NCBI RefSeq assembly: GCF_020809045.1 | Contig: NZ_CP078079.1 | Coordinates: 124,001 to 188,000, forward strand | Reading direction: 5' to 3' | DNA from: Pseudarthrobacter sp. L1SW | Lineage (GTDB): Bacteria > Actinomycetota > Actinomycetes > Actinomycetales > Micrococcaceae | Length of the DNA stretch: 64,000 nucleotides | In this document: positions 17,622-25,665 of the stretch, piece after piece | Layout: the number at the start of each line of letters is the position of its first letter | How positions within the stretch are numbered: the stretch's first letter is position 1 | Notes under the pieces: generated by a model | What the model saw: only the letters and a program-made list of their open reading frames with translations | Told to the model about the DNA's origin: nothing | Database searches by the model: none | Translations under genes and position numbers: made by a program

Positions 17622-18638
17622 TTAGCCACCGAGAGTCTGGGCCGCCGGCACTGCGTCCGCGAGTGCTGCCCCTGCCAGTGCGAGGTGGCTGCGCGTCATC
17701 TCCGTGGGGTCATCCTGCAGCCACTCGTGGCCTCCCCACTCACTGGTGAGCGTGCCGCTGAAGCCGTTCCGGCACAGGAGGCCGCCCAGGTCCCGCAGCG
17801 GCCGTGAAACCCGCCCGCCGTCGTCGTCCAGGTCCCAGAACTTGAGGTGGAAGGCGCCCACCAGGGGCAGGATGTCCTGCAGCTCCGAGGCATCGCTGCG
17901 GCCAAAGCGGATGAGCAGGTTCATGTAGAGGGTGTGGATCCGCGGTGGCACGTTGCCTGAACGGAGCAGGGCTGTGACGGCTTCATGAGTGGCGGGATCG
18001 AGCCACTCATTCTCAAGGCGGGCCATGAGTTCCGTGGCTATGCCGCCCTGCCACAGTTCTTCGAGGTAGGTGACCGGAAGTGCAGGCATCAGCATGCTGA
18101 TATCCACGAGGACCCGTACACGGTCATCTGCAAGCCCGGCAATGACTTCCAGGGCAGGTTCGACGGCGGGACTTCCGGGAGCCTGCTGCCCCTGGATTTC
18201 CTCGTACAGCACCAGGTCCAGTTCGTGCAGCAGCGGCCGCACCCGCGCGAGGAGGTCCACGCCCGCCTGCCCGATCGGCAGCCTGACACCGCTCGCGCCA
18301 ACCCGATGGGCGGCCCGCAGCTGCGGGACCAGGAAGTCCAGGCGCTCCTGCAGGGACCGGGGACGGGCTGGTGGGGTGAAGTCGTCCAGGCTGGCGCCAA
18401 CAATGCTGATGCGGCCGCCTTTGGCCGCCAGGGACTCCCGCAGGCCGTCTACTTCACCGCCTTCCGGTGAGGGAAATGACCGCCACACCAGGCCGGGTTC
18501 CAGCTCAACTGTCTTCGCAGCGGTGTCGGCAATGTCCGCAACTATGTCCTGGGCTGTCCTGCGGGCAGCAATGATTTCCGGAGCCCAGTTGAAGGTGCTG
18601 GCGCAAAAGGTCCAGCTGCCGGGAAGTTCAGAAGCCAT
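17622..18638 (-). CDS. C-glycoside deglycosidase alpha-like subunit, copy 3 (divergent)
   Basis: A 338-residue TIM-barrel protein. It keeps the four probable metal ligands of the other alpha copies: Glu147 (LYEEIQG), Asp179 (VLVDISM), His264 (AFHLKFWDLDDDG) and Glu300 (TSEWGGHEW). The rest has diverged clearly and the N-terminal strand differs (SWTFCASTFNW). It is transcribed away from the third beta gene, with which it shares a 68-base control region containing operator B. The split orientation is unusual for two subunits of one enzyme. Confidence 0.75.
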   Translation of the reverse strand: MASELPGSWTFCASTFNWAPEIIAARRTAQDIVADIADTAAKTVELEPGLVWRSFPSPEGGEVDGLRESLAAKGGRISIVGASLDDFTPPARPRSLQERLDFLVPQLRAAHRVGASGVRLPIGQAGVDLLARVRPLLHELDLVLYEEIQGQQAPGSPAVEPALEVIAGLADDRVRVLVDISMLMPALPVTYLEELWQGGIATELMARLENEWLDPATHEAVTALLRSGNVPPRIHTLYMNLLIRFGRSDASELQDILPLVGAFHLKFWDLDDDGGRVSRPLRDLGGLLCRNGFSGTLTSEWGGHEWLQDDPTEMTRSHLALAGAALADAVPAAQTLGG

Positions 18639-18673
18639 AGGGCGTCTTCCCCTTTATGCTAGTTAGCGACAAA

Positions 18674-18696
18674 CTTATGTCTGTTTCAGAATAAAG
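18674..18696. promoter_or_regulatory. operator B between the divergent CGD alpha and beta genes
   Basis: CTTATGTC (18674-18681), 7-base spacer, GAATAAAG (18689-18696). The left arm is a perfect match to the shared half-site and the right arm matches 5 of 8. It ends 10 bases before the preferred start codon of the beta gene and lies 36 bases from the alpha start, so one bound protein could control both genes. Confidence 0.55.
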
Positions 18697-18706
18697 GATG
18701 GAAGCC

Positions 18707-19123
18707 ATGTTGGAAACCGCCTTGCGCGAAGATGCGCTGACCGCTGTTCCGGGGGGATTTGAGCTGCGGCTCGGCCTGCCATGGATCCGCTCCATGCCCC
18801 TGTCCAGCATTGCCGGGCTGTCCGTGGCGGTGGACGGCGTCGGTGTCGAGCCGGGGGAGTTGTCGGTGATGTTGGGGCCGCGGCGCGTCCATCCCGCGGC
18901 CCTGCAGGCGGAGCCCGGCTGGTGGTTCGTGCAGGACAGGCTCGTCCTGGAGGGCCAGCGCAAACTCTCGAGGGGGCCGCATGACGTCGCCGTCGACCTC
19001 CTGCTGATGGTGCCGTACCTGCAGGCCCACCCCGGCTCTCCACTGGTCCTGCCGTTCCATTTGGAGGCCCGGCTTGGGCTTGACCGGGTACCGGTTCCAA
19101 GCGTGTCGCGCGATGTCGCCTGA
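18707..19123 (+). CDS. C-glycoside deglycosidase beta-like subunit (DUF6379), copy 3
   Basis: A 138-residue DUF6379 protein. The family motif reads LPWIRSMPLSSI near residue 25, the aromatic patch is GWWFVQD near 72, and DLLLMVPYL near 103. I prefer the ATG at 18707, because AAAGGATGG lies at proper spacing; the ATG at 18698 sits directly on that sequence. It is divergent from its presumed alpha partner and convergent with the ROK gene, leaving only 24 bases to the latter. Confidence 0.78.
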   Translation: MLETALREDALTAVPGGFELRLGLPWIRSMPLSSIAGLSVAVDGVGVEPGELSVMLGPRRVHPAALQAEPGWWFVQDRLVLEGQRKLSRGPHDVAVDLLLMVPYLQAHPGSPLVLPFHLEARLGLDRVPVPSVSRDVA

Positions 19124-19147
19124 AATTACCGCTGCGTAGCTGCGGAC

Positions 19148-20410
19148 CTAGGCGGGGACGGACATGCGTTCCGGCGATGGCCGTCCGTCGGCGAACCAGC
19201 GCGGGAAGGTGACATCAAACAGCTGCTCGCGGGCCAGTTCGGCTCCGCCGCGCAGCGGCTCCCGCTCATCATTCACCGAGAGGGTGATGGTGAGGTCCCG
19301 CGTGGCAAGGGGCAGCGACAGTTCGTAGACGCGCTGCCGCACTTCGGCGAGGAAAACTTCACCGGCCGAGCCCATGGCCCCGCCGATGACAATCACGCTG
19401 GGGTTGAACATGTTCACCAGCGCAGATATCGTCTCGCCGGCTACCCGGGCCGATTTCTGGACGAGGGAGATCGCCAGTGCGTCCCCGGCCTGGGCTGCGA
19501 GGGTGATCTCCTCCAGTGACAGCCCGCCCTTCCTGGCCGCCGCAGCAAGTGTGGTGTTGGCGCCGTCCTTGATGGCCTCTTCTGCGTCCCGCACCAGGGC
19601 CCAGCCGCCGGCCACCGCCTCCAGGCAGCCGATCTTGCCGCAGCGGCATTGGGCATCCGAATCCGAAACCCGGACATGGCCGATATCACCTGCCGCGCCA
19701 TTGGCGCCACGATGGATCCTGCCCTTCGACAGCAGGCCGGCTCCGATGCCCGAGCCGATTTTGCAGTAGATGAGGTCCACCAGGGAGTCGCGCCGGCGGG
19801 CGCGTTCGCCAAGGGCCAGCAGGTTGGAATCGTTGTCCACCCACACGGGGGCATTAAAGCGCTCCTCAAACGGAGTCCGGACATCGAAACCGTTCCAGCC
19901 GGGCATGATCGGCGGTGCCACCGGGTGGCCTGTGGCGAAGTCGACCGGGCCGGGCAGTCCCACCACCACGCTCCAGACGGGCACGTCGGGATGCTTCTTG
20001 AGCACCTCGTCGACGAGGGCCATCACGGCGTCGATGGTCTTCTCAGGTCCCTGGGCAATGTCCCAGTGACGGTGCACGTGGTCCACGACGTCGCCATCAA
20101 GCGCCGCTATACCCACCCGGATATGGGCCGCCCCAAGCGCGCAGATGATGATCCGCCCCTGCTCGGCCCGGAAGCGCAGCGTGCGCGGTGCGCGGCCACC
20201 GGATGAGGCGCCGAATTCACCCTCGCCGAGGAAGCCGATCGAAATGGCCTGGTCAACGCGCTGACTCACAACGCCCCTGCCCAGGCCGGTGACCTTTCCG
20301 ATTTCGGGGCGGGTGGTGGCTTCACCCGTCCGCACCAGGTTGACGATTCGAAGCAGGCTGGTCACTTCGTCCGTCTGTGCCCCAAAGCGGAGGGTGGAGT
20401 CTGTCGTCAT
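19148..20410 (-). CDS. ROK-family transcriptional repressor
   Basis: A 420-residue regulator. The N-terminal winged helix (TRPEIGKVTGLGRGVVSQRV, about residues 32-51) resembles XylR/NagC-type ROK repressors. The sugar-kinase-like ROK domain follows, with GLPGPVDFATG, the ligand/metal region VDNDSNLLALGE, and the zinc-type motif AQCRCGKIGCLEAVAGGW. Such proteins release DNA on binding a sugar. The start is ATG 20410 (GTG 20425 possible). Operator C lies 73 bases upstream, so autoregulation is likely. Being between CGD genes, it is the best candidate to read the CTTATGTC palindromes. Confidence 0.9.
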   Translation of the reverse strand: MTTDSTLRFGAQTDEVTSLLRIVNLVRTGEATTRPEIGKVTGLGRGVVSQRVDQAISIGFLGEGEFGASSGGRAPRTLRFRAEQGRIIICALGAAHIRVGIAALDGDVVDHVHRHWDIAQGPEKTIDAVMALVDEVLKKHPDVPVWSVVVGLPGPVDFATGHPVAPPIMPGWNGFDVRTPFEERFNAPVWVDNDSNLLALGERARRRDSLVDLIYCKIGSGIGAGLLSKGRIHRGANGAAGDIGHVRVSDSDAQCRCGKIGCLEAVAGGWALVRDAEEAIKDGANTTLAAAARKGGLSLEEITLAAQAGDALAISLVQKSARVAGETISALVNMFNPSVIVIGGAMGSAGEVFLAEVRQRVYELSLPLATRDLTITLSVNDEREPLRGGAELAREQLFDVTFPRWFADGRPSPERMSVPA

Positions 20411-20482
20411 GGCAACAATTCTCACACATTGCGGCGCACTAAGGTGCAGGTTTGCCAGGACTATCGCTAAAACCTTCCCGAC

Positions 20483-20505
20483 TTATGAATAATAAAGACA
20501 TAAGA
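20483..20505. promoter_or_regulatory. operator C between the ROK gene and the Gfo/Idh gene
   Basis: CTTATGAA (20483-20490), 7-base spacer, GACATAAG (20498-20505): the right arm is perfect and the left matches 6 of 8. On the minus strand a possible ROK promoter, TTCATA with 18 bases to GATAGT, starts inside it. On the plus strand it ends 11 bases before the ATG of the oxidoreductase gene. Confidence 0.6.
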
Positions 20506-20516
20506 AAGGGGTGACC

Positions 20517-21557
20517 ATGCCTTGGAACGTTGGGATTCTTGGGGCAGGGCCGGGTGTCGCCGCCCTTCACCTGCCGGTGTTGGGGCGGCTTGCAGGCGTG
20601 TTCAGCGTGGTGCACATTGCGGATGCCGGCAGCGGCAGGGCCCGGGGGCTGGCCGAACGGGTCGGCGCCCGCTGGTCAGAAGGAGAAGCGGAGGTGCTGG
20701 CGGATCGCAGTGTGGATGCGGTGCTGATCTGCAGCCCGCAAGCTGACCACGCACGCCAGATCCTTGCCGCGCTGGCAGCGGGTAAGCGCGCCATTTTCTG
20801 TGAAAAGCCGCTGGCCACCAGCCGAGTGGAAGCGGAGGACGTCATCCTGGCCTGCCGGACTGCCGGTGCTGTCCTCCTGGTAGGAACGAACCACCTGTTT
20901 GATGCCGCGTGGGGGCGGGCGAAGCACCACCTTGTGGCCCTGGAGGGCAGGGTGCAGGCCATCTCCGTGACTCTGGCGCTTCCGCCGAACGACAGATACC
21001 ACCGGCTGGTCGCCGAAGGCGGTCCCTTCCAGGCGGGCAGGCGGGGGCGACCCGACCTTGGTGACCCTGCCGTGGCGGCCGGGGTCCTGAGGCAGTTGTT
21101 GACTGGTCTTGCGGTCCATGATCTTCCGGCGGTGCGGGACATCGCGCCGGGCATTGACGAAGTGGTCTATGCGAGGCTGGCTCCGCCCATCGGCTACCTC
21201 GTGGGGTATCGGGCCGGCGGCGTCCTGGTCCAGTTGGCGCTCACCATGCTTCCGGCGGGTCCCGATGCCCTGTGGAGGATGAGCATCTGCACGTCCCACG
21301 ACCGGCTCGAGGTGAATTTCCCACCTGCCTTTGTCCATGCCGGAAGCGCCGCCATCCGGGTGCGAAGCGTGGATGGGCAATGGACGGAGTACCGGCGCGA
21401 TGAGGAAGACGGCTATGTGACCGAATGGCGCCTGTTTGCCTCGCTCCTTGAAGGGGATGCCCCGGTGGAGTACGACGAACTGCTGGCTGACGCGCACTAT
21501 GCGATCGACCTTGCCGACGCTGCAGCCGCCAAAATGCTTGAAGGAGTGCGGCAGTGA
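20517..21557 (+). CDS. Gfo/Idh/MocA-family oxidoreductase
   Basis: A 346-residue dehydrogenase. The Rossmann motif is GILGAGPGVAALHLP (residues 6-20), CEKPLATS lies near 100, and the second domain has GLAVHDLPAV with the likely catalytic His/Asp near 204. The ATG at 20517 follows AAAGGGGTG; the GTG at 20511 would leave no room for a ribosome site. The stop overlaps the start of the unknown gene that follows (GTGA). It is probably a keto-sugar reductase or glycoside dehydrogenase under operator C. Confidence 0.86.
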   Translation: MPWNVGILGAGPGVAALHLPVLGRLAGVFSVVHIADAGSGRARGLAERVGARWSEGEAEVLADRSVDAVLICSPQADHARQILAALAAGKRAIFCEKPLATSRVEAEDVILACRTAGAVLLVGTNHLFDAAWGRAKHHLVALEGRVQAISVTLALPPNDRYHRLVAEGGPFQAGRRGRPDLGDPAVAAGVLRQLLTGLAVHDLPAVRDIAPGIDEVVYARLAPPIGYLVGYRAGGVLVQLALTMLPAGPDALWRMSICTSHDRLEVNFPPAFVHAGSAAIRVRSVDGQWTEYRRDEEDGYVTEWRLFASLLEGDAPVEYDELLADAHYAIDLADAAAAKMLEGVRQ

Positions 21558-22348
21558 ACCGGGCCCGCGTCTTCACGAAGCTGCCTGAATATGCCGCTGC
21601 AGCGGCGGAACTTCCCGTCAGTGCCGCACTTGCCGGTGACGGGAGGGGCGCCGTGGTTGTTGTCCCGGGATCGGGAGATTGGTGGAACGCCATGCTTGCT
21701 GCCGCGGCCGGGGGAGCTGCGGCTGTGGTGGTTGCCCAACCTGCGGTGCTTCGGCAGGGGGATGTTGGGGCTTTCCCCTGGCCCGGCGATATTCCGGTGG
21801 CTGTGGAGCGTCCCCGCCTGCGTCCCGATGTTGTTGCTGATGCCCTCCGGGCGCGTCGTGGCACCCCGCCCGGCCTGGTAACTGTCGACTGTGCGGCCCC
21901 CTCCGCGGCCCTGGACAGCGTCATCCTCGATGGCCTCGGCTGGGCACGGTTCCTTGCTGGAGGATCCTTGACCTTCCGGGCCGGTCTTGCCGCGGCCCAG
22001 GGCAGGATGGCGCTCCTGGATTCGGTGGAACCAGCCGGCTCCGGCGGCGGATCGGTTCCCGCCACGCTGGCAGCCACACCCATTGGCGGGCGCCATTCGG
22101 GAGGCCTGCTCCAGGTGTTGGCCCTCGGCGAGGTGCGGTCCGAAATTACGGTGGACCAGCCCGCGGGGCTGACCCGGGTAGAGACCTGCACTGAGGAAGG
22201 CGCGCTGAGGGCTCCCGAACGGTACGAATCGTCAGCCCGGCTGGCTCTCCGCCGGGCCATCGAGGCCTGCTGGTCGGGTGCGCCGGTGCCGGACCTGGAT
22301 GAGCTGGCCGAAGACCAGGCCCTTGCCCGGACGCTGCTTGAGGCGTAG
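21554..22348 (+). CDS. unknown protein coupled to Gfo/Idh dehydrogenase
   Basis: A 264-residue protein I do not recognise. It starts at a GTG overlapping the dehydrogenase stop. The N-terminal half is Gly/Ala-rich with short hydrophobic strands (GAVVVVPGSGDWWNAMLAA, AAAVVVAQPAVL), recalling a nucleotide-binding-like alpha/beta fold. A second part contains DSVILDGLGWARFLAGGS and GLLQVLALGEVRSEITVDQP. It ends in a helical region with ESSARLALRRAIEACWSG, which resembles the substrate-domain tail of Gfo/Idh proteins. It may therefore be a degenerate, catalytically dead partner subunit, but this is a guess. Confidence 0.6.
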   Translation: MNRARVFTKLPEYAAAAAELPVSAALAGDGRGAVVVVPGSGDWWNAMLAAAAGGAAAVVVAQPAVLRQGDVGAFPWPGDIPVAVERPRLRPDVVADALRARRGTPPGLVTVDCAAPSAALDSVILDGLGWARFLAGGSLTFRAGLAAAQGRMALLDSVEPAGSGGGSVPATLAATPIGGRHSGGLLQVLALGEVRSEITVDQPAGLTRVETCTEEGALRAPERYESSARLALRRAIEACWSGAPVPDLDELAEDQALARTLLEA

Positions 22349-22384
22349 CCGATGGGCCTCGACCGAACGTCCATTCCTGACATG

Positions 22385-22418
22385 CTTATGTTGTTTTCTG
22401 ACTAAAGTGGGCTATGAT
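22385..22418 (+). promoter_or_regulatory. operator D and promoter of the MFS gene
   Basis: CTTATGTT (22385-22392), 7-base spacer, GACTAAAG (22400-22407) matches the palindrome consensus at 13 of 16 arm positions. A promoter, TTGTTT (22391-22396), 16-base spacer, TATGAT (22413-22418), overlaps it, so binding would block the -35 element. It lies about 100 bases before the transporter start codon. Confidence 0.6.
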
Positions 22419-22520
22419 GGTAGCGGCGCCGGGGTTCCCCGCGGACCCGTTCTCCGTCGTGATGGTGCGCCGGAGGCACACCACGTCGCGTCGACGGCCC
22501 GATCGTTCGGGCAGATCACT

Positions 22521-24017
22521 ATGCCACTTTCGCCTGTAAGACTCCGCCTCCTCGTTGCCTCCCTGTTGACTGTCTCCTTCCTGGGGGCGCTGGACCATAC
22601 AGTGGTGTCCACGTCCCTGGCCACCATCGCCGGTGAGCTCGGCGCCCTCAAACTCATGAGCTGGGTTGTGGTGGGCTACACGCTGGCCAGCACCGTACTG
22701 CTGCCCGTGCTGGGGAAACTCGGAGACGTCCTGGGCGCCCGCCGGATCTTCCTCGCATCGCTGGTGATGTTCCTGGCGTCTTCCCTGGCCTGCGGCTTTG
22801 CCACCGATATGGCCTGGCTCATCGCCGCCCGCATCCTGCAGGGCATGAGCTCCGCCGGCCTGCAGCTGATGTCCCAAACCATCATTGCCCGCGTGACCAC
22901 CCAACGTGAACGGCCGCGCTACATGGCGATCATCGGCGCAGCGTTTCCCATCGCCATCCTGGTTGGCCCCGTCCTGGGTGGTGCCATCACCGATTACTGG
23001 GGCTGGCAGTGGGTCTTCTGGATTAATATCCCCGTAGGGGCCGCAGCCCTGGCGCTCGCGCTGTTTGCCGTTCCGCACCTGGAGCCGGGACCCGCGCCCC
23101 GCCGCTTCGATGTTGCCGGGTCGGTTGTTTTCACCGCAGCCCTGGTGGCCCTGGTACTGGCCGCCACGTGGGCGGCCGAACGAAGCTCCGGGCCGGCCAC
23201 CGCCGTGGCGCTGGCAGCCAGCATCCTTGGCTTCATCGCGTTCTTCCTGATCGAGCGCGGAGCTGCCGAGCCCATCGTGCCGCTGCATTTCTTCGCCAAC
23301 CGGACGATAGCTGCCGGCACGGCGCTCTCGGCGATCATCGGCGTCGGGCTCTTCTCCATCACTGCCTACCTTCCCACGTACTTCCAGATGGCGTACCAGA
23401 CCACCGCCACCGTGTCAGGCCTCGTGCCCATCGCCACGGTCTTCGGCATGCTGATCAGCAACCTGCTCACCGGCTGGTTGGCCAGCCGCACGGGACGGTA
23501 CCGCATCTTTCCGATCCTGGGGACCATGCTGGGAGCCGCTGGGTTGTTTGTGATGGCGGGGCTGCCCGCGGGCCTTCCGCTGTGGGCTCCCATGATTGTC
23601 ATGGGCGTTGTTGGCATGGGCACGGGCGCGTTCATGAGCCTGATCGTTGCCGTGGTCCAGGGCGCTGCCCCGGCACACCAGACCGGCACCATCACCGCCA
23701 CCATCAACCTCGTGCGGCAAGTGGGGTCAACGGTGGCGACGGCGGTCATCGGCGGGGTAATCGGCTCCGGGGTGGCGGCACTCCTGCCAGCCGGGCTGGA
23801 CGCCTCCACGCTGACCCCGCAGCTGGTCCATGCTGCGGCACCGGATGTGCAGGCCAGCGTTGCCCAGATCTACGGAACCGTCTTTACCCCTATCTTCATT
23901 GCCCTGGCGGCCGCTTATGCCCTGGGAATCGTTGCGGCGGTCCTGCTTCCCCACGGCCGTCTTTCCGACGAGCCAATTCCCGTTTCCCCTACCCCTTCCG
24001 AAAAACTCTCGGCCTGA
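22521..24017 (+). CDS. MFS transporter, DHA2 (EmrB/QacA) type
   Basis: A 498-residue membrane protein with about 14 hydrophobic segments. Family motifs are LGALDHTVVSTSLATIAGEL at the end of the first helix, the loop GKLGDVLGARRIFLAS, and a Pro/Gly-rich antiporter-type segment (FPIAILVGPVLGGAITDYWG). The ATG at 22521 opens the usual N-terminus; upstream codons cover the promoter. Members export drugs by proton antiport. Between CGD genes and a CarA-like oxidase under operator D, this one may move an aglycone or take up a glycoside. Confidence 0.88.
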   Translation: MPLSPVRLRLLVASLLTVSFLGALDHTVVSTSLATIAGELGALKLMSWVVVGYTLASTVLLPVLGKLGDVLGARRIFLASLVMFLASSLACGFATDMAWLIAARILQGMSSAGLQLMSQTIIARVTTQRERPRYMAIIGAAFPIAILVGPVLGGAITDYWGWQWVFWINIPVGAAALALALFAVPHLEPGPAPRRFDVAGSVVFTAALVALVLAATWAAERSSGPATAVALAASILGFIAFFLIERGAAEPIVPLHFFANRTIAAGTALSAIIGVGLFSITAYLPTYFQMAYQTTATVSGLVPIATVFGMLISNLLTGWLASRTGRYRIFPILGTMLGAAGLFVMAGLPAGLPLWAPMIVMGVVGMGTGAFMSLIVAVVQGAAPAHQTGTITATINLVRQVGSTVATAVIGGVIGSGVAALLPAGLDASTLTPQLVHAAAPDVQASVAQIYGTVFTPIFIALAAAYALGIVAAVLLPHGRLSDEPIPVSPTPSEKLSA

Positions 24018-24033
24018 TTTCAAAGGAGACATC

Positions 24034-25611
24034 ATGTCCAATCCCACTATCGCCATTGTTGGCAGCGGACCGATCGGTTCCACCTATGCCCGCGTGCTCC
24101 TGGAACAGGTCCCCAGCGCACGGGTGGTCATGTTCGAGGCCGGACCGCAGCTGACGGACGTTCCCGGCGAGAGCGTGCGCAACATCGCCGATCCCGCCGC
24201 GAAAGCACGTGCCAGGGAAATGTCACAGGGGCCGCAGGCGGGGGAGTTCCGGGAATCCCTCGGCATTCCTGCTGCCACAGTCACCGAGGGCATGTTCACG
24301 GCACGGCAGGGCACCCACCTGCTGGATTTCGGCGGAACGGGCTCCGCCCACGCTTCCTCCTTCCCGGCAGCGGCTGCGGCCACCAACGTGGGGGGCCAGG
24401 GTGCGCACTGGACCTGCGCGACGCCGTCGCCCGCCTTCAGCGAGAAGATCCCCTTCATCGCGGATGACGAATGGGACGGACTGATTGAGGAGGCCAAGCA
24501 GCTCCTGCACGTCCACAGCGCCGCGTTCGCCGACTCGAAAGTCGGCGAGGCCATCCGGTCCCTCCTGGACGAGGAATTCGGTGCGGAACTGCCGGCAGGC
24601 TACGGCGTGGGCACCCTTCCGGTGGCCGGGGACCCGCAGCCTGACGGGTCCGTGCGCTGGGCGGGGGCCGACGTCGTCCTCGGCCCGCTGATCGACAAGG
24701 ACAGCCCGTTGGCCAAGCGGTTCGAACTCCGCGACCTGACTCTGGTCCGCCGCGTGGAACTGGACGGAAAGCGGGTGACCGGCGTGACGGTCCAGGACCT
24801 CCGGACGGGGGAGCAGTCCTTCGTGGCAGCAGACCTCGTGGTGGTGGCCGCGGATGCCTTCCGTTCGCCGCAGCTGCTGTGGGCCTCCGGGGTCCGGCCG
24901 GCGGCGCTTGGCCACTACCTGACCGAACACCCTGTGGTGATCTCCACGGTGGCGCTCGACGCCGAAAAGATGCAGCGCTACGCCACGGAGGAGGACCTGA
25001 AAGCCGAACTGGCCCGGCGGGCGCAGAATCCCGCAGACCCGGTAGCGGCTGTGAACCGCATCCCGTTCTCGGAGCCTGAGCACCCGTTCTCGGTGCAGGT
25101 GATGTACACCGAGAACACGCCGTTCCCCATGGAACCGGGTACGCCGTACTCGGAGAACCGCTGGGGCTACGTGAACATGGGCTACGGCATGCGCAAGCAC
25201 CCCCGCTTCGAGGACGCCGTCACATTCGATGACACCGAGTCCGACTACCGCGGCTTCCCGAACATGACCATCGACTACGCGCTCACCGAACGCGAAGAAG
25301 CCGAGATCGCCGAGGCCACCGAGAGGCTGCGGCGTGCTGGCAAGGCGCTGGGCGTTTTTGTTGCCGAACCAAGGCTGATGCCCAACGGCTCGAGCCTGCA
25401 CTACCAGGGCACCATGCGCATGGGGGAGACCGACGACGGTACCTCCGTGGCCGATCCGTGGTCCCAGGTGTGGGGCTACGAGAACCTGGTGGTGGGCGGC
25501 AACGCGCTCATCCCGACAGCAACGGCCATGAACCCGACGCTGATGAGTGTGGCCATCGCTGTCCGCGGTGCCCGGAAGGTTGCCGGGGAGCTGGGTCCAA
25601 GGAGCGAATAA
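24034..25611 (+). CDS. GMC-type FAD oxidoreductase, second CarA-like 3-oxidase candidate
   Basis: A 525-residue flavoprotein. FAD fold AIVGSGPIGSTYAR (residues 7-20), the loop NVGGQGAHWTCATPSP near 130, HYQGTMRMG with His near 456 and MNPTLM with Asn near 500 mark it as a paralogue of the enzyme at 4739. The ATG follows AAAGGAG, 16 bases after the MFS stop, so the two are co-transcribed under operator D. It ends conventionally at GARKVAGELGPRSE. A second oxidase suggests a distinct glycoside or sugar preference. Confidence 0.85.
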   Translation: MSNPTIAIVGSGPIGSTYARVLLEQVPSARVVMFEAGPQLTDVPGESVRNIADPAAKARAREMSQGPQAGEFRESLGIPAATVTEGMFTARQGTHLLDFGGTGSAHASSFPAAAAATNVGGQGAHWTCATPSPAFSEKIPFIADDEWDGLIEEAKQLLHVHSAAFADSKVGEAIRSLLDEEFGAELPAGYGVGTLPVAGDPQPDGSVRWAGADVVLGPLIDKDSPLAKRFELRDLTLVRRVELDGKRVTGVTVQDLRTGEQSFVAADLVVVAADAFRSPQLLWASGVRPAALGHYLTEHPVVISTVALDAEKMQRYATEEDLKAELARRAQNPADPVAAVNRIPFSEPEHPFSVQVMYTENTPFPMEPGTPYSENRWGYVNMGYGMRKHPRFEDAVTFDDTESDYRGFPNMTIDYALTEREEAEIAEATERLRRAGKALGVFVAEPRLMPNGSSLHYQGTMRMGETDDGTSVADPWSQVWGYENLVVGGNALIPTATAMNPTLMSVAIAVRGARKVAGELGPRSE

Positions 25612-25665
25612 GGCTACCTTTTGCGGGCGGGGCGCGGCGGGACGGGGCATGGATAACCTGTGGGT

